Assembly (NCBI GenBank): GCA_035293045.1
Contig: DATDOY010000008.1
Location: forward strand, 1 to 6,672
Length of the DNA: 6,672 nucleotides
Reading direction: 5' to 3'
Source of the DNA: DATDOY01 sp035293045
GTDB taxonomy: Bacteria; Actinomycetota; Acidimicrobiia; IMCC26256; JACPCJ01
Under the pieces are notes generated by a model that saw only the letters and a program-made list of their open reading frames with translations, searched no databases and was not told where the DNA came from. Positions within the stretch are counted from its first letter, which is position 1, and the number at the start of each line of letters is the position of its first letter. Positions 1 through 5,914 of the stretch are shown here, piece after piece. The translations under genes were made by a program, and so were the position numbers.

Positions 1-201
1 ACCCAGGCGCGTCAGTTTGCCGAGGCCGTCGAGGTGACGGGCGTGGTGCTGACCAAGCTGGACGGCACCGCCAAGGGCGGCATCGTGCTGGCGATCCAGC
101 ACGACCTGGGGATACCGGTGAAGCTGGTCGGCGTCGGAGAAGGCGTCGACGACCTGATCGAGTTCGACCCCCACGAGTTCGCCGAGGCCCTCTTCGCCTA
201 A
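1..201 (+). CDS. ftsY: Signal recognition particle receptor FtsY, C-terminal end (partial)
   Basis: Only the last 66 codons are present, open at the left edge and ending in TAA at 199-201. FtsY is the membrane-associated SRP receptor GTPase that docks ribosome-nascent chain complexes by pairing its NG domain with that of Ffh. The visible part is the end of the G domain. It shows the G4 guanine-specificity motif TKLDGTAKGG (fragment residues 18-27), the closing-loop motif GVGEGVDDL, and the typical FtsY ending FDPHEFAEALF. The last motif and the AKGG variant favour FtsY over Ffh, whose own copy follows at 352 and has TKIDGDARGG and an M domain. Nothing can be said about its start or its N-terminal acidic A domain. 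Confidence 0.95.
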   Translation, partial: TQARQFAEAVEVTGVVLTKLDGTAKGGIVLAIQHDLGIPVKLVGVGEGVDDLIEFDPHEFAEALFA

Positions 202-254
202 GGCGGGACGCCGGGGCTTCCGCCTGTCGGCGTGCACGATCGGTGAGACCGAAC

Positions 255-299
255 TCTCGAGCAAGTTATCCACCCCACGGGTGGATAACTTGCTCGAGA
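255..299. repeat. Perfect 21-bp inverted repeat with 3-nt loop between ftsY and ffh
   Basis: The arms 255-275 and 279-299 are exact reverse complements over 21 bp, separated by the three bases CAC. The core CTCGAGCAAGTTATCCACC reads the same on both strands. The repeat lies 53 bases after the ftsY stop and 52 bases before the ffh start. Each arm holds TTATCCACC, one base from the E. coli DnaA box TTATCCACA, so two near-boxes face each other (266-274 plus; 280-288 minus). As RNA it would form a very stable hairpin. No T-run follows (the next bases are AATCCCCG), so it is not a classical intrinsic terminator, although U-less terminators are proposed for actinobacteria. Other readings are a dimeric-protein operator or a dispersed palindromic repeat. 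The structure is certain; the role is not. Confidence 0.9.
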
Positions 300-321
300 A
301 TCCCCGCCGGGGCGGCGTCGG

Positions 322-327
322 TACACT
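322..327 (+). promoter_or_regulatory. Possible -10 element for the ffh operon
   Basis: TACACT resembles the actinobacterial housekeeping -10 consensus (TAnnnT). It lies between the palindrome and ffh and would start transcription near 334, leaving about 18 bases of leader containing the AAAGG ribosome binding site (341-345). No convincing -35 hexamer stands 16-18 bases upstream; the sequence there is AATCCC. If this promoter is real, the palindrome lies upstream of the transcript and would act as DNA (operator) or as the end of the ftsY message rather than as a leader structure. Confidence 0.35.
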
Positions 328-351
328 CACCCTCTACCCGAAAGGCACTCT

Positions 352-1695
<1,344 letters not shown>

Positions 1696-1725
1696 CCCGG
1701 ACGCCAACAAAGGAACAGGAACATC

Positions 1726-2265
1726 GTGGCCGTCAAGATCCGCCTACTTCGCGTGGGCAAGAAGAAGCAGCCCTACTACCGCGTCGTCGTTGCCGACGGG
1801 CGTTCGCCCCGCGACGGCCGCATCATCGACCGCATCGGGCGCTACGCCCCGCTCGACGATCCCTCCACCATCGAGATCGACGGCGACAAGGCGGTCGACT
1901 GGCTGACGAAGGGCGCGCAGCCCACCGAGGCCGTGCAGAAACTGCTCGAGGCGTCGGGCGTGTGGGATCAGTTCACCGCCGTTCGCCCCAACGCTTCGAC
2001 GGCGGCCAAGACCAAGATCGCCGCCCACAAGACGGCGCTCGCCAACCGACCGGAGCCGGAGCCGGAGCCCGCCGCTGAGGCACCCGCCGCCGACGCGACC
2101 GAGGCACCCGCCGCCGAGGCAACCGAGGCACCCGCCGCCGAGGAACCCGCCGCCGAGGAGCCCGCCGCCGAGGAACCCGCAACCGAGGAGCCCGCTGCCG
2201 AGGCAACCGAGGAGCCCTCCGCCGAGGAGCCCGCCGCCGACGCAACTGAGGAGTCTGGCGAATGA
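1726..2265 (+). CDS. rpsP: 30S ribosomal protein bS16 with a long acidic repeat tail
   Basis: This is a small-subunit ribosomal protein that stabilises the 5' and central domains of 16S rRNA during assembly. Residues 1 to about 85 are a standard bS16 core: MAVKIRLLRVGKKKQPYYR, then VVADGRSPRDGR, IDRIGRYAPL and the helix of PTEAVQKLLEASGVW. After a short basic linker (about 90-108), residues 109-179 form a low-complexity Pro-Ala-Glu tail, making the protein 179 residues against about 80-90 for a minimal bS16. Long Ala/Glu-rich C-terminal extensions are known in actinobacterial S16, so the tail fits the group; its exact periodicity is described separately. The GTG start at 1726 follows AGGAACAGGAA (1711-1721), five bases away. 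Its stop overlaps the next gene's start as ATGA. Confidence 0.97.
   Translation: MAVKIRLLRVGKKKQPYYRVVVADGRSPRDGRIIDRIGRYAPLDDPSTIEIDGDKAVDWLTKGAQPTEAVQKLLEASGVWDQFTAVRPNASTAAKTKIAAHKTALANRPEPEPEPAAEAPAADATEAPAAEATEAPAAEEPAAEEPAAEEPATEEPAAEATEEPSAEEPAADATEESGE
2068..2253 (+). repeat. In-frame 15/24-bp tandem repeats in the rpsP tail
   Basis: Ten contiguous units each begin with CCC and encode either a 5-residue (PAAEE type) or an 8-residue (PAAEATEE type) module. They start at 2068 (15), 2083 (24), 2107 (24), 2131 (15), 2146 (15), 2161 (15), 2176 (15), 2191 (24), 2215 (15) and 2230 (24). Those at 2131 and 2161 are identical at the nucleotide level, and the one at 2146 differs only in its last base. 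All unit lengths are multiples of three, so gain or loss of a unit keeps the frame. The last unit also supplies the GAGGAG (2248-2253) that probably serves as the ribosome binding site of the next gene. Confidence 0.9.
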
Positions 2266-2609
2266 CCGATCACGACTTCGACGACACGTTCGACGACGAC
2301 GAGGACGACACGTTCAACCGCGCGGACGACGGCGGCACGGAGAAACTCGCGGATGGCAACCGCCGCGTCGGTGCGACCGCCCTCACCGTCCTCGAATACA
2401 TCGCCCGCAGCATCGTCGACGACCGCGAGAGCGTGTTCGTCGACACCGAAGAGGCGAGCGGTCGCGTGACCTTCCACGTGCACGTTGCGCCCGACGACAT
2501 GGGCCGCCTCATCGGCAAGCGAGGTCGCGTCGCACACGCCATTCGCACCGTGGTCGGCGCCGCCGCCCACCGCGATGGAGTCCGGGCCGACGTCGAATTC
2601 GAAGACTGA
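2262..2609 (+). CDS. khpA: KhpA-type single KH-domain RNA-binding protein
   Basis: This small protein (115 residues) belongs to the family found between rpsP and rimM in many Gram-positive bacteria. KhpA proteins bind RNA, often together with KhpB/Jag, and affect cell size and division where studied. The KH fold covers about residues 38-115. Its GxxG loop is GKRG (85-88) inside MGRLIGKRGRVAHAIRTVVGAAA, the hallmark of RNA contact. Residues 1-25 are an unusual Asp-rich extension (for example DDTFDDDEDD) not present in the roughly 76-80-residue common form, so net charge is strongly negative there. The ATG at 2262 is supported by the ATGA overlap with rpsP and by GAGGAG eight bases upstream. 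I see no in-frame ATG or GTG closer to the KH core that would better suit a short form. RNA targets cannot be predicted. Confidence 0.92.
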   Translation: MTDHDFDDTFDDDEDDTFNRADDGGTEKLADGNRRVGATALTVLEYIARSIVDDRESVFVDTEEASGRVTFHVHVAPDDMGRLIGKRGRVAHAIRTVVGAAAHRDGVRADVEFED

Positions 2610-2634
2610 CCCGCCGAGCGGTCACGGCGACCGC

Positions 2635-3159
2635 TTGGAGATCGGACGCGTGGCGCGCCCGCACGGGCTGCGGGGCGAAGTCTTCGTCGATCCCATCACC
2701 AACCGGGCGGAGCGCTTCGAGCGCGGGGCGGTGCATCATGCCGGGGAGCGCACCCTCGTCGTGGCGCGCGCGCGTTCTCAGGGTGGCCGGTGGGTCGTGG
2801 CCTATGAGGGCGTGAGCGACTTGGAGGGGGCCGAGGCGCTGCGGGCCACGGTGTTGACCGGCGATCCGATCGACGTGCTTGCCGAGGGCGAGATGTGGGT
2901 CCACGAGCTCATCGGATCGCCCGTCGTGGACGACGACGGCGTCCCACGCGGCACGGTGATCGACGTCGAGGCCAATCCCGCTCACGACATCCTCGTCCTC
3001 GACAGCGGCGTCCTGATCCCCGTGGTGTTCGTCAGCGAATTCGCCGAGGGCCGCGTGGTGGTCTCGGCGCCGGCGGGTCTGTTCGACGACGAACTCGTCG
3101 ATGGCAATCGCGCCGCGGTGGAGCGCCGCCGGCCGGCGCGCAAGGACCCGCCGTCGTGA
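2635..3159 (+). CDS. rimM: Ribosome maturation factor RimM
   Basis: RimM binds ribosomal protein uS19 and helps mature the head of the 30S subunit. The N-terminal RimM barrel begins MEIGRVARPHGLRGEVFVDP. The PRC-barrel domain follows from about residue 86, with GEMWVHELIGSPVVDDDG, then GTVIDVEANPAHDILVL, LIPVVFVSEF and a closing PAGLFDDE. I chose the TTG at 2635 (174 residues) because family members start four or so residues before GR(I/V). An in-frame ATG at 2575 would add 20 residues of non-conserved sequence and overlap khpA by 35 bases. Neither start has a clear Shine-Dalgarno sequence, so the exact start is uncertain. The stop TGA overlaps the trmD GTG start. The last 15 or so residues are Arg/Pro-rich and outside the conserved fold. 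Confidence 0.95.
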   Translation: MEIGRVARPHGLRGEVFVDPITNRAERFERGAVHHAGERTLVVARARSQGGRWVVAYEGVSDLEGAEALRATVLTGDPIDVLAEGEMWVHELIGSPVVDDDGVPRGTVIDVEANPAHDILVLDSGVLIPVVFVSEFAEGRVVVSAPAGLFDDELVDGNRAAVERRRPARKDPPS

Positions 3160-3902
3160 GCGCCTTCCGGGTCGCCGTCTTCACCGTCTTCCCGGAGTAC
3201 CTCGCCGGCCCCCTGTCGATCTCGATCCTCGGCCGCGCGCGTGCCGCGGGCCTTCTCGACGTCTCGCTCCACGATCCGCGGGACTGGACGACCGACCGAC
3301 ATCGCACGGTCGACGACGCGCCGTACGGGGGCGGAGCGGGGATGGTGATGTTGCCCGAGCCGCTGTTCGCGGCGGTGGAGGCCGTCGATCCGCCGCGACC
3401 CCTCTACCTGTTGTCGCCGGCGGGAGAGCGATTCGATCAGTCCAAGGCCCGCGAGCTTGCGGAGGGCGGGGGAGTGTCGCTGGTGTGCGGCCGCTACGAG
3501 GGAGTCGACCAGCGGGTCGCCGATCACCTCTGCGACGGTGAACTCTCGGTGGGCGACTTCGTGCTGGCCGGCGGCGAGGCGGCCGCCCTCGTCGTGATCG
3601 AGGCCGTCGCCCGTCTCCTCCCGGGCGTCGTCGGCAACGAGGAGTCGCCCGCCGACGAGTCGTTCGAGACCGCCACGAACGGCCCGAACGGCCCGCCCAA
3701 CACGCTCCTCGAATACCCGCAGTACACGCGCCCGGCCGAGTTCAGGGGCTGGTCGGTCCCCGAGATCCTGCGCTCGGGCGACCACCCGCAAATCGCCCGC
3801 TGGCGCCGGGCCCAGGCGATCCGACGCACGCTCGAACGCCGTCCCGACCTCGTCTCCGATCTCGGGGCCGAGGATCGGGCCCTCCTCGAAGAGTTTCCCT
3901 GA
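3156..3902 (+). CDS. trmD: tRNA (guanine-N1)-methyltransferase TrmD
   Basis: This SPOUT-family enzyme uses S-adenosylmethionine to methylate N1 of G37 in tRNAs that have G36, which prevents +1 frameshifting; it is essential in most bacteria. The 248-residue product begins MSAFRVAVFTVFPEYL and shows DDAPYGGGAGMVM (53-65), SPAGERFDQ (87-95), CGRYEGVDQR (111-120) and GELSVGDFVLAGGEAAA (128-144). The trefoil-knot AdoMet site continues to LLPGVVG (154-160). Then come the catalytic-region DESF (167-170) and LEYPQYTRPAEFRGW, VPEILRSGDHPQI and RRTLERRPDLV. The segment between DESF and LLEYP holds NGPNGPPN. GTG at 3156 overlaps the rimM stop and follows AAGGA (3142-3146) nine bases upstream. The enzyme looks intact. 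Confidence 0.97.
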   Translation: MSAFRVAVFTVFPEYLAGPLSISILGRARAAGLLDVSLHDPRDWTTDRHRTVDDAPYGGGAGMVMLPEPLFAAVEAVDPPRPLYLLSPAGERFDQSKARELAEGGGVSLVCGRYEGVDQRVADHLCDGELSVGDFVLAGGEAAALVVIEAVARLLPGVVGNEESPADESFETATNGPNGPPNTLLEYPQYTRPAEFRGWSVPEILRSGDHPQIARWRRAQAIRRTLERRPDLVSDLGAEDRALLEEFP

Positions 3903-4013
3903 GAGGCCGTCGGCTACCATGAGCGCTCCGCTTGTTCCCCTCGGACCAGGCGTCCCCGTCAGGCAGCAGGCCAGCGCACAAACCAGCGCAGGAACAGGCG
4001 CAGGAGCACCACG
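3903..4013 (+). promoter_or_regulatory. rplS upstream region: possible promoter or short upstream ORF
   Basis: This 111-base gap breaks the tight packing of the operon. TACCAT at 3915-3920 could be a -10 element without a clear -35, giving an rplS leader of about 85 bases. Alternatively, an ATG at 3919 opens a 32-codon frame that ends with TGA at 4015-4017, overlapping the rplS ATG as ATGA; GAGAGG (3901-3906) lies 12 bases before it. The two readings exclude each other, because the -10 would contain the ATG. CCAGCGCA occurs twice (3971-3978 and 3983-3990). The good ribosome binding site AGGAG (4002-4006) belongs to rplS. Confidence 0.3.
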
Positions 4014-4358
4014 ATGAACCGCACCGATCTCGTCGACCGCGCATCCGTTCGCGACGACGTTCCCCACTTCGGCCCCGGCGACACCCTGAAGGTGCACGTC
4101 CGTGTGGTCGAGGGCACGCGCGAACGCGTGCAGGTCTTCCAGGGGGCGGTCATCGCCCGCAAGGGCGGCGGCATTCGCGAGACGTTCACGGTCCGCAAGG
4201 TGAGTTTCGGCGTGGGTGTCGAGCGTACGTTCCCACTGCACTCGCCGAGCATCGCCAAGATCGAGCTCGTAACGAGGGGCGACGTCCGCCGGGCCAAGCT
4301 CTACTACCTGCGCGATCGGATCGGGAAGAAGGCCAAGATCAAGGAGAAGCGCGACTAG
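4014..4358 (+). CDS. rplS: 50S ribosomal protein bL19
   Basis: This large-subunit protein sits at the 30S-50S interface and forms part of an intersubunit bridge. The 114-residue length is normal. The sequence has the expected early FGPGDTLKVHVRVVEG, the central QVFQGAVIARKGGGIRETFTVRK, the family signature SFGVGVERTFPLHSPSIAKIEL (described here by its position, 64-85), and the basic end RRAKLYYLRDRIGKKAKIKE. ATG at 4014 follows AGGAG at 4002-4006, seven bases away. It is 111 bases from trmD and 4 bases before lepB, an arrangement also seen in mycobacteria. Confidence 0.98.
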   Translation: MNRTDLVDRASVRDDVPHFGPGDTLKVHVRVVEGTRERVQVFQGAVIARKGGGIRETFTVRKVSFGVGVERTFPLHSPSIAKIELVTRGDVRRAKLYYLRDRIGKKAKIKEKRD

Positions 4359-4362
4359 CGCG

Positions 4363-5034
4363 ATGGCCAACACGCTCGCGACCGGTATCCCCGTGTGGGA
4401 GCCGGTTTTCCCCGACGCCGACACGGCCATCGAGCGCCCCGAAGTCCGGCGGTCGATCTTCGCCGAACTCCCGCTTCTCGTCGGGGCGGCGCTGGTCATC
4501 GCTTTCTTGTTGAAGTCCTTCGTCGCCCAGGCCTTCTACATTCCGTCGGGGTCGATGCTTCCGACGCTCGAGGTCAACGACCGCGTCGTGGTGTCTCGAC
4601 TTGCGTACGACCTTCACGACCCCCGGCGCGGCGATGTCGTGGTCTTCGTGGCCCCGAACCAGGCCGCGGCCGAGGCCAAGGACGACGGCCGCCCGTTGCC
4701 CGTCCGCCTTGTCGTCTCGTTCCTTCGCACCGTCGGACTCGCCCAGCCGTCGACTGAGGACTTCATCAAGCGGGTGGTTGGCTTGCCCGGCGAGACGGTG
4801 GAGGGGCGGGGTGGGGGCATCCTCATCAACGGACGCCCCCTCGACGAGCCGTATCTCACCCAGGATCCCGGCACGTTCGCGCCCGTCGTCGTTCCCAAAG
4901 GGCACGTCTGGGTGATGGGCGACAACCGCAGCGGGTCCTCGGACTCCCGCTTCTTCGGGCCCATTCCCGAGGATTCCATCGTCGGACGGGCGGTGGCACG
5001 TGTGTGGCCATTTGACCGATTGGGGTTCCTCTAA
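4363..5034 (+). CDS. lepB: Signal peptidase I
   Basis: This membrane-bound serine protease removes signal peptides from proteins leaving through Sec and Tat. The 223-residue protein has a cytoplasmic N-terminus of about 35 residues, one membrane helix (about 36-58, LPLLVGAALVIAFLLKSF core), then the catalytic domain outside the membrane. Box B PSGSMLPTL places the nucleophile at Ser64. Box D DFIKRVVGLPGE places the general base at Lys136. Box E GDNRSGSSDSRFFGPI (187-202) is intact. The stretch 98-131 between the strands is a loop of variable length in the family. The ATG at 4363 is four bases after rplS and lacks a nearby Shine-Dalgarno sequence; AAGGAG at 4341-4346 is 16 bases away, so translation may be coupled to rplS. 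In mycobacteria rnhB follows lepB; here it does not. Confidence 0.96.
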   Translation: MANTLATGIPVWEPVFPDADTAIERPEVRRSIFAELPLLVGAALVIAFLLKSFVAQAFYIPSGSMLPTLEVNDRVVVSRLAYDLHDPRRGDVVVFVAPNQAAAEAKDDGRPLPVRLVVSFLRTVGLAQPSTEDFIKRVVGLPGETVEGRGGGILINGRPLDEPYLTQDPGTFAPVVVPKGHVWVMGDNRSGSSDSRFFGPIPEDSIVGRAVARVWPFDRLGFL

Positions 5035-5050
5035 CCCTGCCGCGCCCCTC

Positions 5051-5079
5051 TTCGGCAAGTCTGGCCCGGCCCCTAGACT
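5051..5079 (+). promoter_or_regulatory. Possible promoter for the DUF2469-yraN pair
   Basis: TAGACT (5074-5079) fits TAnnnT, and TTCGGC (5051-5056) stands 17 bases upstream as a weak -35 candidate. Transcription would begin near 5086, about 15 bases before the GTG start, with GGGAG (5091-5095) as ribosome binding site. The gap of 66 bases after lepB and the fresh ribosome binding site support a new transcription unit, but the -35 match is poor. Confidence 0.4.
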
Positions 5080-5100
5080 CGCATTGACACGGGAGAACAG

Positions 5101-5394
5101 GTGAGCACCGAAGACCTCGAGCGTTATGAAACCGAGATCGAGCTCCAACTGTACAAGGAGTATCGAGATGTCCTCCCGATGTTCAAGTACGTCGTGGAGA
5201 CGGAGCGGCGCTTCTATCTGTCGAACGACGTCAAGATGGACATCCGCAACGAGGGCGGCAGGCCCTTCTTCGACATCCGCCTGACCGACGCTTGGGTCTG
5301 GGACATGTACCGGCCAGCTCGCTTCGTTGCCGACGTCCACATCCTCACCTTCAAGGACGTCAACGTCGAGGAGCTCGCCGGCCGCGAGTACTGA
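5101..5394 (+). CDS. DUF2469 family protein (actinobacterial signature protein)
   Basis: The 97-residue product closely follows the pattern I know for M. tuberculosis Rv2901c and its actinobacterial relatives. It opens with MSTEDLERYETEIELQLYKEY, has VVETERRFYLSNDV (31-44), and carries the strongly conserved LTDAWVWDMYRPARFV (61-76) and LTFKDVNVEEL (82-92). The biochemical function is unknown. There is no signal peptide, membrane segment or catalytic motif I can name, so a small cytoplasmic protein is likely. GTG at 5101 follows GGGAG five bases upstream. The gene ends one base before yraN, and this pairing near lepB and rnhB is usual in actinobacteria. In this window rnhB is absent from the expected place before it. 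Confidence 0.95.
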   Translation: MSTEDLERYETEIELQLYKEYRDVLPMFKYVVETERRFYLSNDVKMDIRNEGGRPFFDIRLTDAWVWDMYRPARFVADVHILTFKDVNVEELAGREY

Positions 5395-5395
5395 C

Positions 5396-5749
5396 GTGCC
5401 GCCGGGGATCGGCCCGGCCGGCGAGGCCCTGGTCGCTCAGTGGTATGCGCGCGCCGGATACGAGGTGCTCGATCGCAACTGGCGGTACGGACGCGCCGGC
5501 GAGATCGATCTCGTTGTTGCTCGGGCGGGCACGGTCGTGTTCTGCGAGGTCAAGACCCGCTCGGGCGTGGGCTTCGGCGCGCCGGTGGAAGCCGTCGGGT
5601 ATCGCAAGCAGACCCAGCTCCGACGGCTGGCGGCGGCCTGGCTCAGCGAGCGCGGCGCGAAGCCGCGCTCGGTGCGGTTCGACGTGGCCTCGGTGGTGTG
5701 GCCCGCGAGGACCGATCCGACGATCGAGGTTCTCGAGGGCGCCTTCTGA
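5396..5749 (+). CDS. yraN: UPF0102 family protein YraN (endonuclease-like fold)
   Basis: The 117-residue protein has the complete YraN pattern. It opens with GPAGEALVAQWYARAGYEVL, then DRNWRYGRAGEIDLVV with Glu36 and Asp38, then TVVFCEVKTRS with Glu51 and Lys53. These residues lie on a fold related to PD-(D/E)XK nucleases, which suggests a nucleic-acid role, but the physiological function is not established. The downstream G-PVEAVGYRKQTQLRRLAAAWL region is also typical. The GTG at 5396 lies one base after the DUF2469 stop and begins about six residues before the conserved GE, so I prefer it to an upstream ATG at 5327 that would overlap DUF2469 by 68 bases. No strong ribosome binding site is seen, which suggests translational coupling. 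In mycobacteria comM and dprA follow yraN; here they do not. Confidence 0.94.
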   Translation: MPPGIGPAGEALVAQWYARAGYEVLDRNWRYGRAGEIDLVVARAGTVVFCEVKTRSGVGFGAPVEAVGYRKQTQLRRLAAAWLSERGAKPRSVRFDVASVVWPARTDPTIEVLEGAF

Positions 5750-5763
5750 GGGTTGGCGCGCGC

Positions 5764-5802
5764 GGCCCCAGCGGCGTCGGTGATGCTCAGCCGACGAGGG
5801 CC
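5764..5802. terminator. Weak hairpin between convergent yraN and the 36-residue gene
   Basis: CGTCGG (5775-5780) pairs with CCGACG (5791-5796) around a 10-base loop, and GGCCC (5764-5768) can pair with GGGCC (5798-5802) outside it after a bulge. The structure overlaps the stop codon of the minus-strand gene and sits 15 bases after yraN, where a bidirectional terminator would be expected. No T-run follows on either strand, so this is only a candidate. Confidence 0.25.
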
Positions 5803-5897
5803 CACGCCACGGCGAGGGCGACCACGACGATCGCCGCCACCACGAAGAACACGTCGCTCTTTCGCTCCACCCTCGTTCGGAAAGGGTTGTAACCCAT
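5787..5897 (-). CDS. Short single-pass membrane protein (36 residues), unknown function
   Basis: On the minus strand an ATG at 5897-5895 opens 36 codons ending in TGA at 5789-5787. The product starts MGYNPFRTRVERKSD, a charged, net positive head, followed by about 20 hydrophobic residues (16-35, VFFVVAAIVVVALAVAWALV). This is what a single-pass inner-membrane protein with its head inside would look like. It fills an otherwise empty gap between yraN and the crotonase gene. The ATG lies six bases after a possible -10 TACCGT (minus strand, 5909-5904), so the transcript would be leaderless; no Shine-Dalgarno sequence is seen. I believe short actinobacterial proteins beginning with a similar NPFR motif exist, but I cannot confirm this here. 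I do not know its function. Confidence 0.6.
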   Translation of the reverse strand: MGYNPFRTRVERKSDVFFVVAAIVVVALAVAWALVG

Positions 5898-5900
5898 GGC

Positions 5901-5911
5901 GGTACGGTACC
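5901..5911. promoter_or_regulatory. Symmetric divergent promoter core (overlapping -10 elements)
   Basis: GGTACGGTACC is a palindrome around one central base. On the plus strand it contains TACGGT (5903-5908), exactly six bases before the crotonase ATG at 5915. On the minus strand it contains TACCGT (5909-5904), exactly six bases before the ATG of the 36-residue gene at 5897. Both match TAnnnT and both would give leaderless transcripts. Clear -35 elements are not visible on either side. The equal spacing on both strands supports real use, but it has not been shown. Confidence 0.5.
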
Positions 5912-5914
5912 CAC

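Noticed and set aside
202..233. Two alternative weak hairpins just after the ftsY stop (stems 202-206/220-224 and 208-213/228-233)
   Set aside because: Stems of five to six bp with 13-14-base loops are common by chance at this GC content and no T-run follows.
302..312. CCCCGCCGGGG near-palindrome before ffh
   Set aside because: Only four to five bp can pair with a tiny loop; likely chance in GC-rich DNA.
2982..4499. A 505-codon minus-strand open frame across rimM, trmD, rplS and lepB
   Set aside because: It crosses four well-supported plus-strand genes and has no family resemblance; high GC suppresses stop codons.
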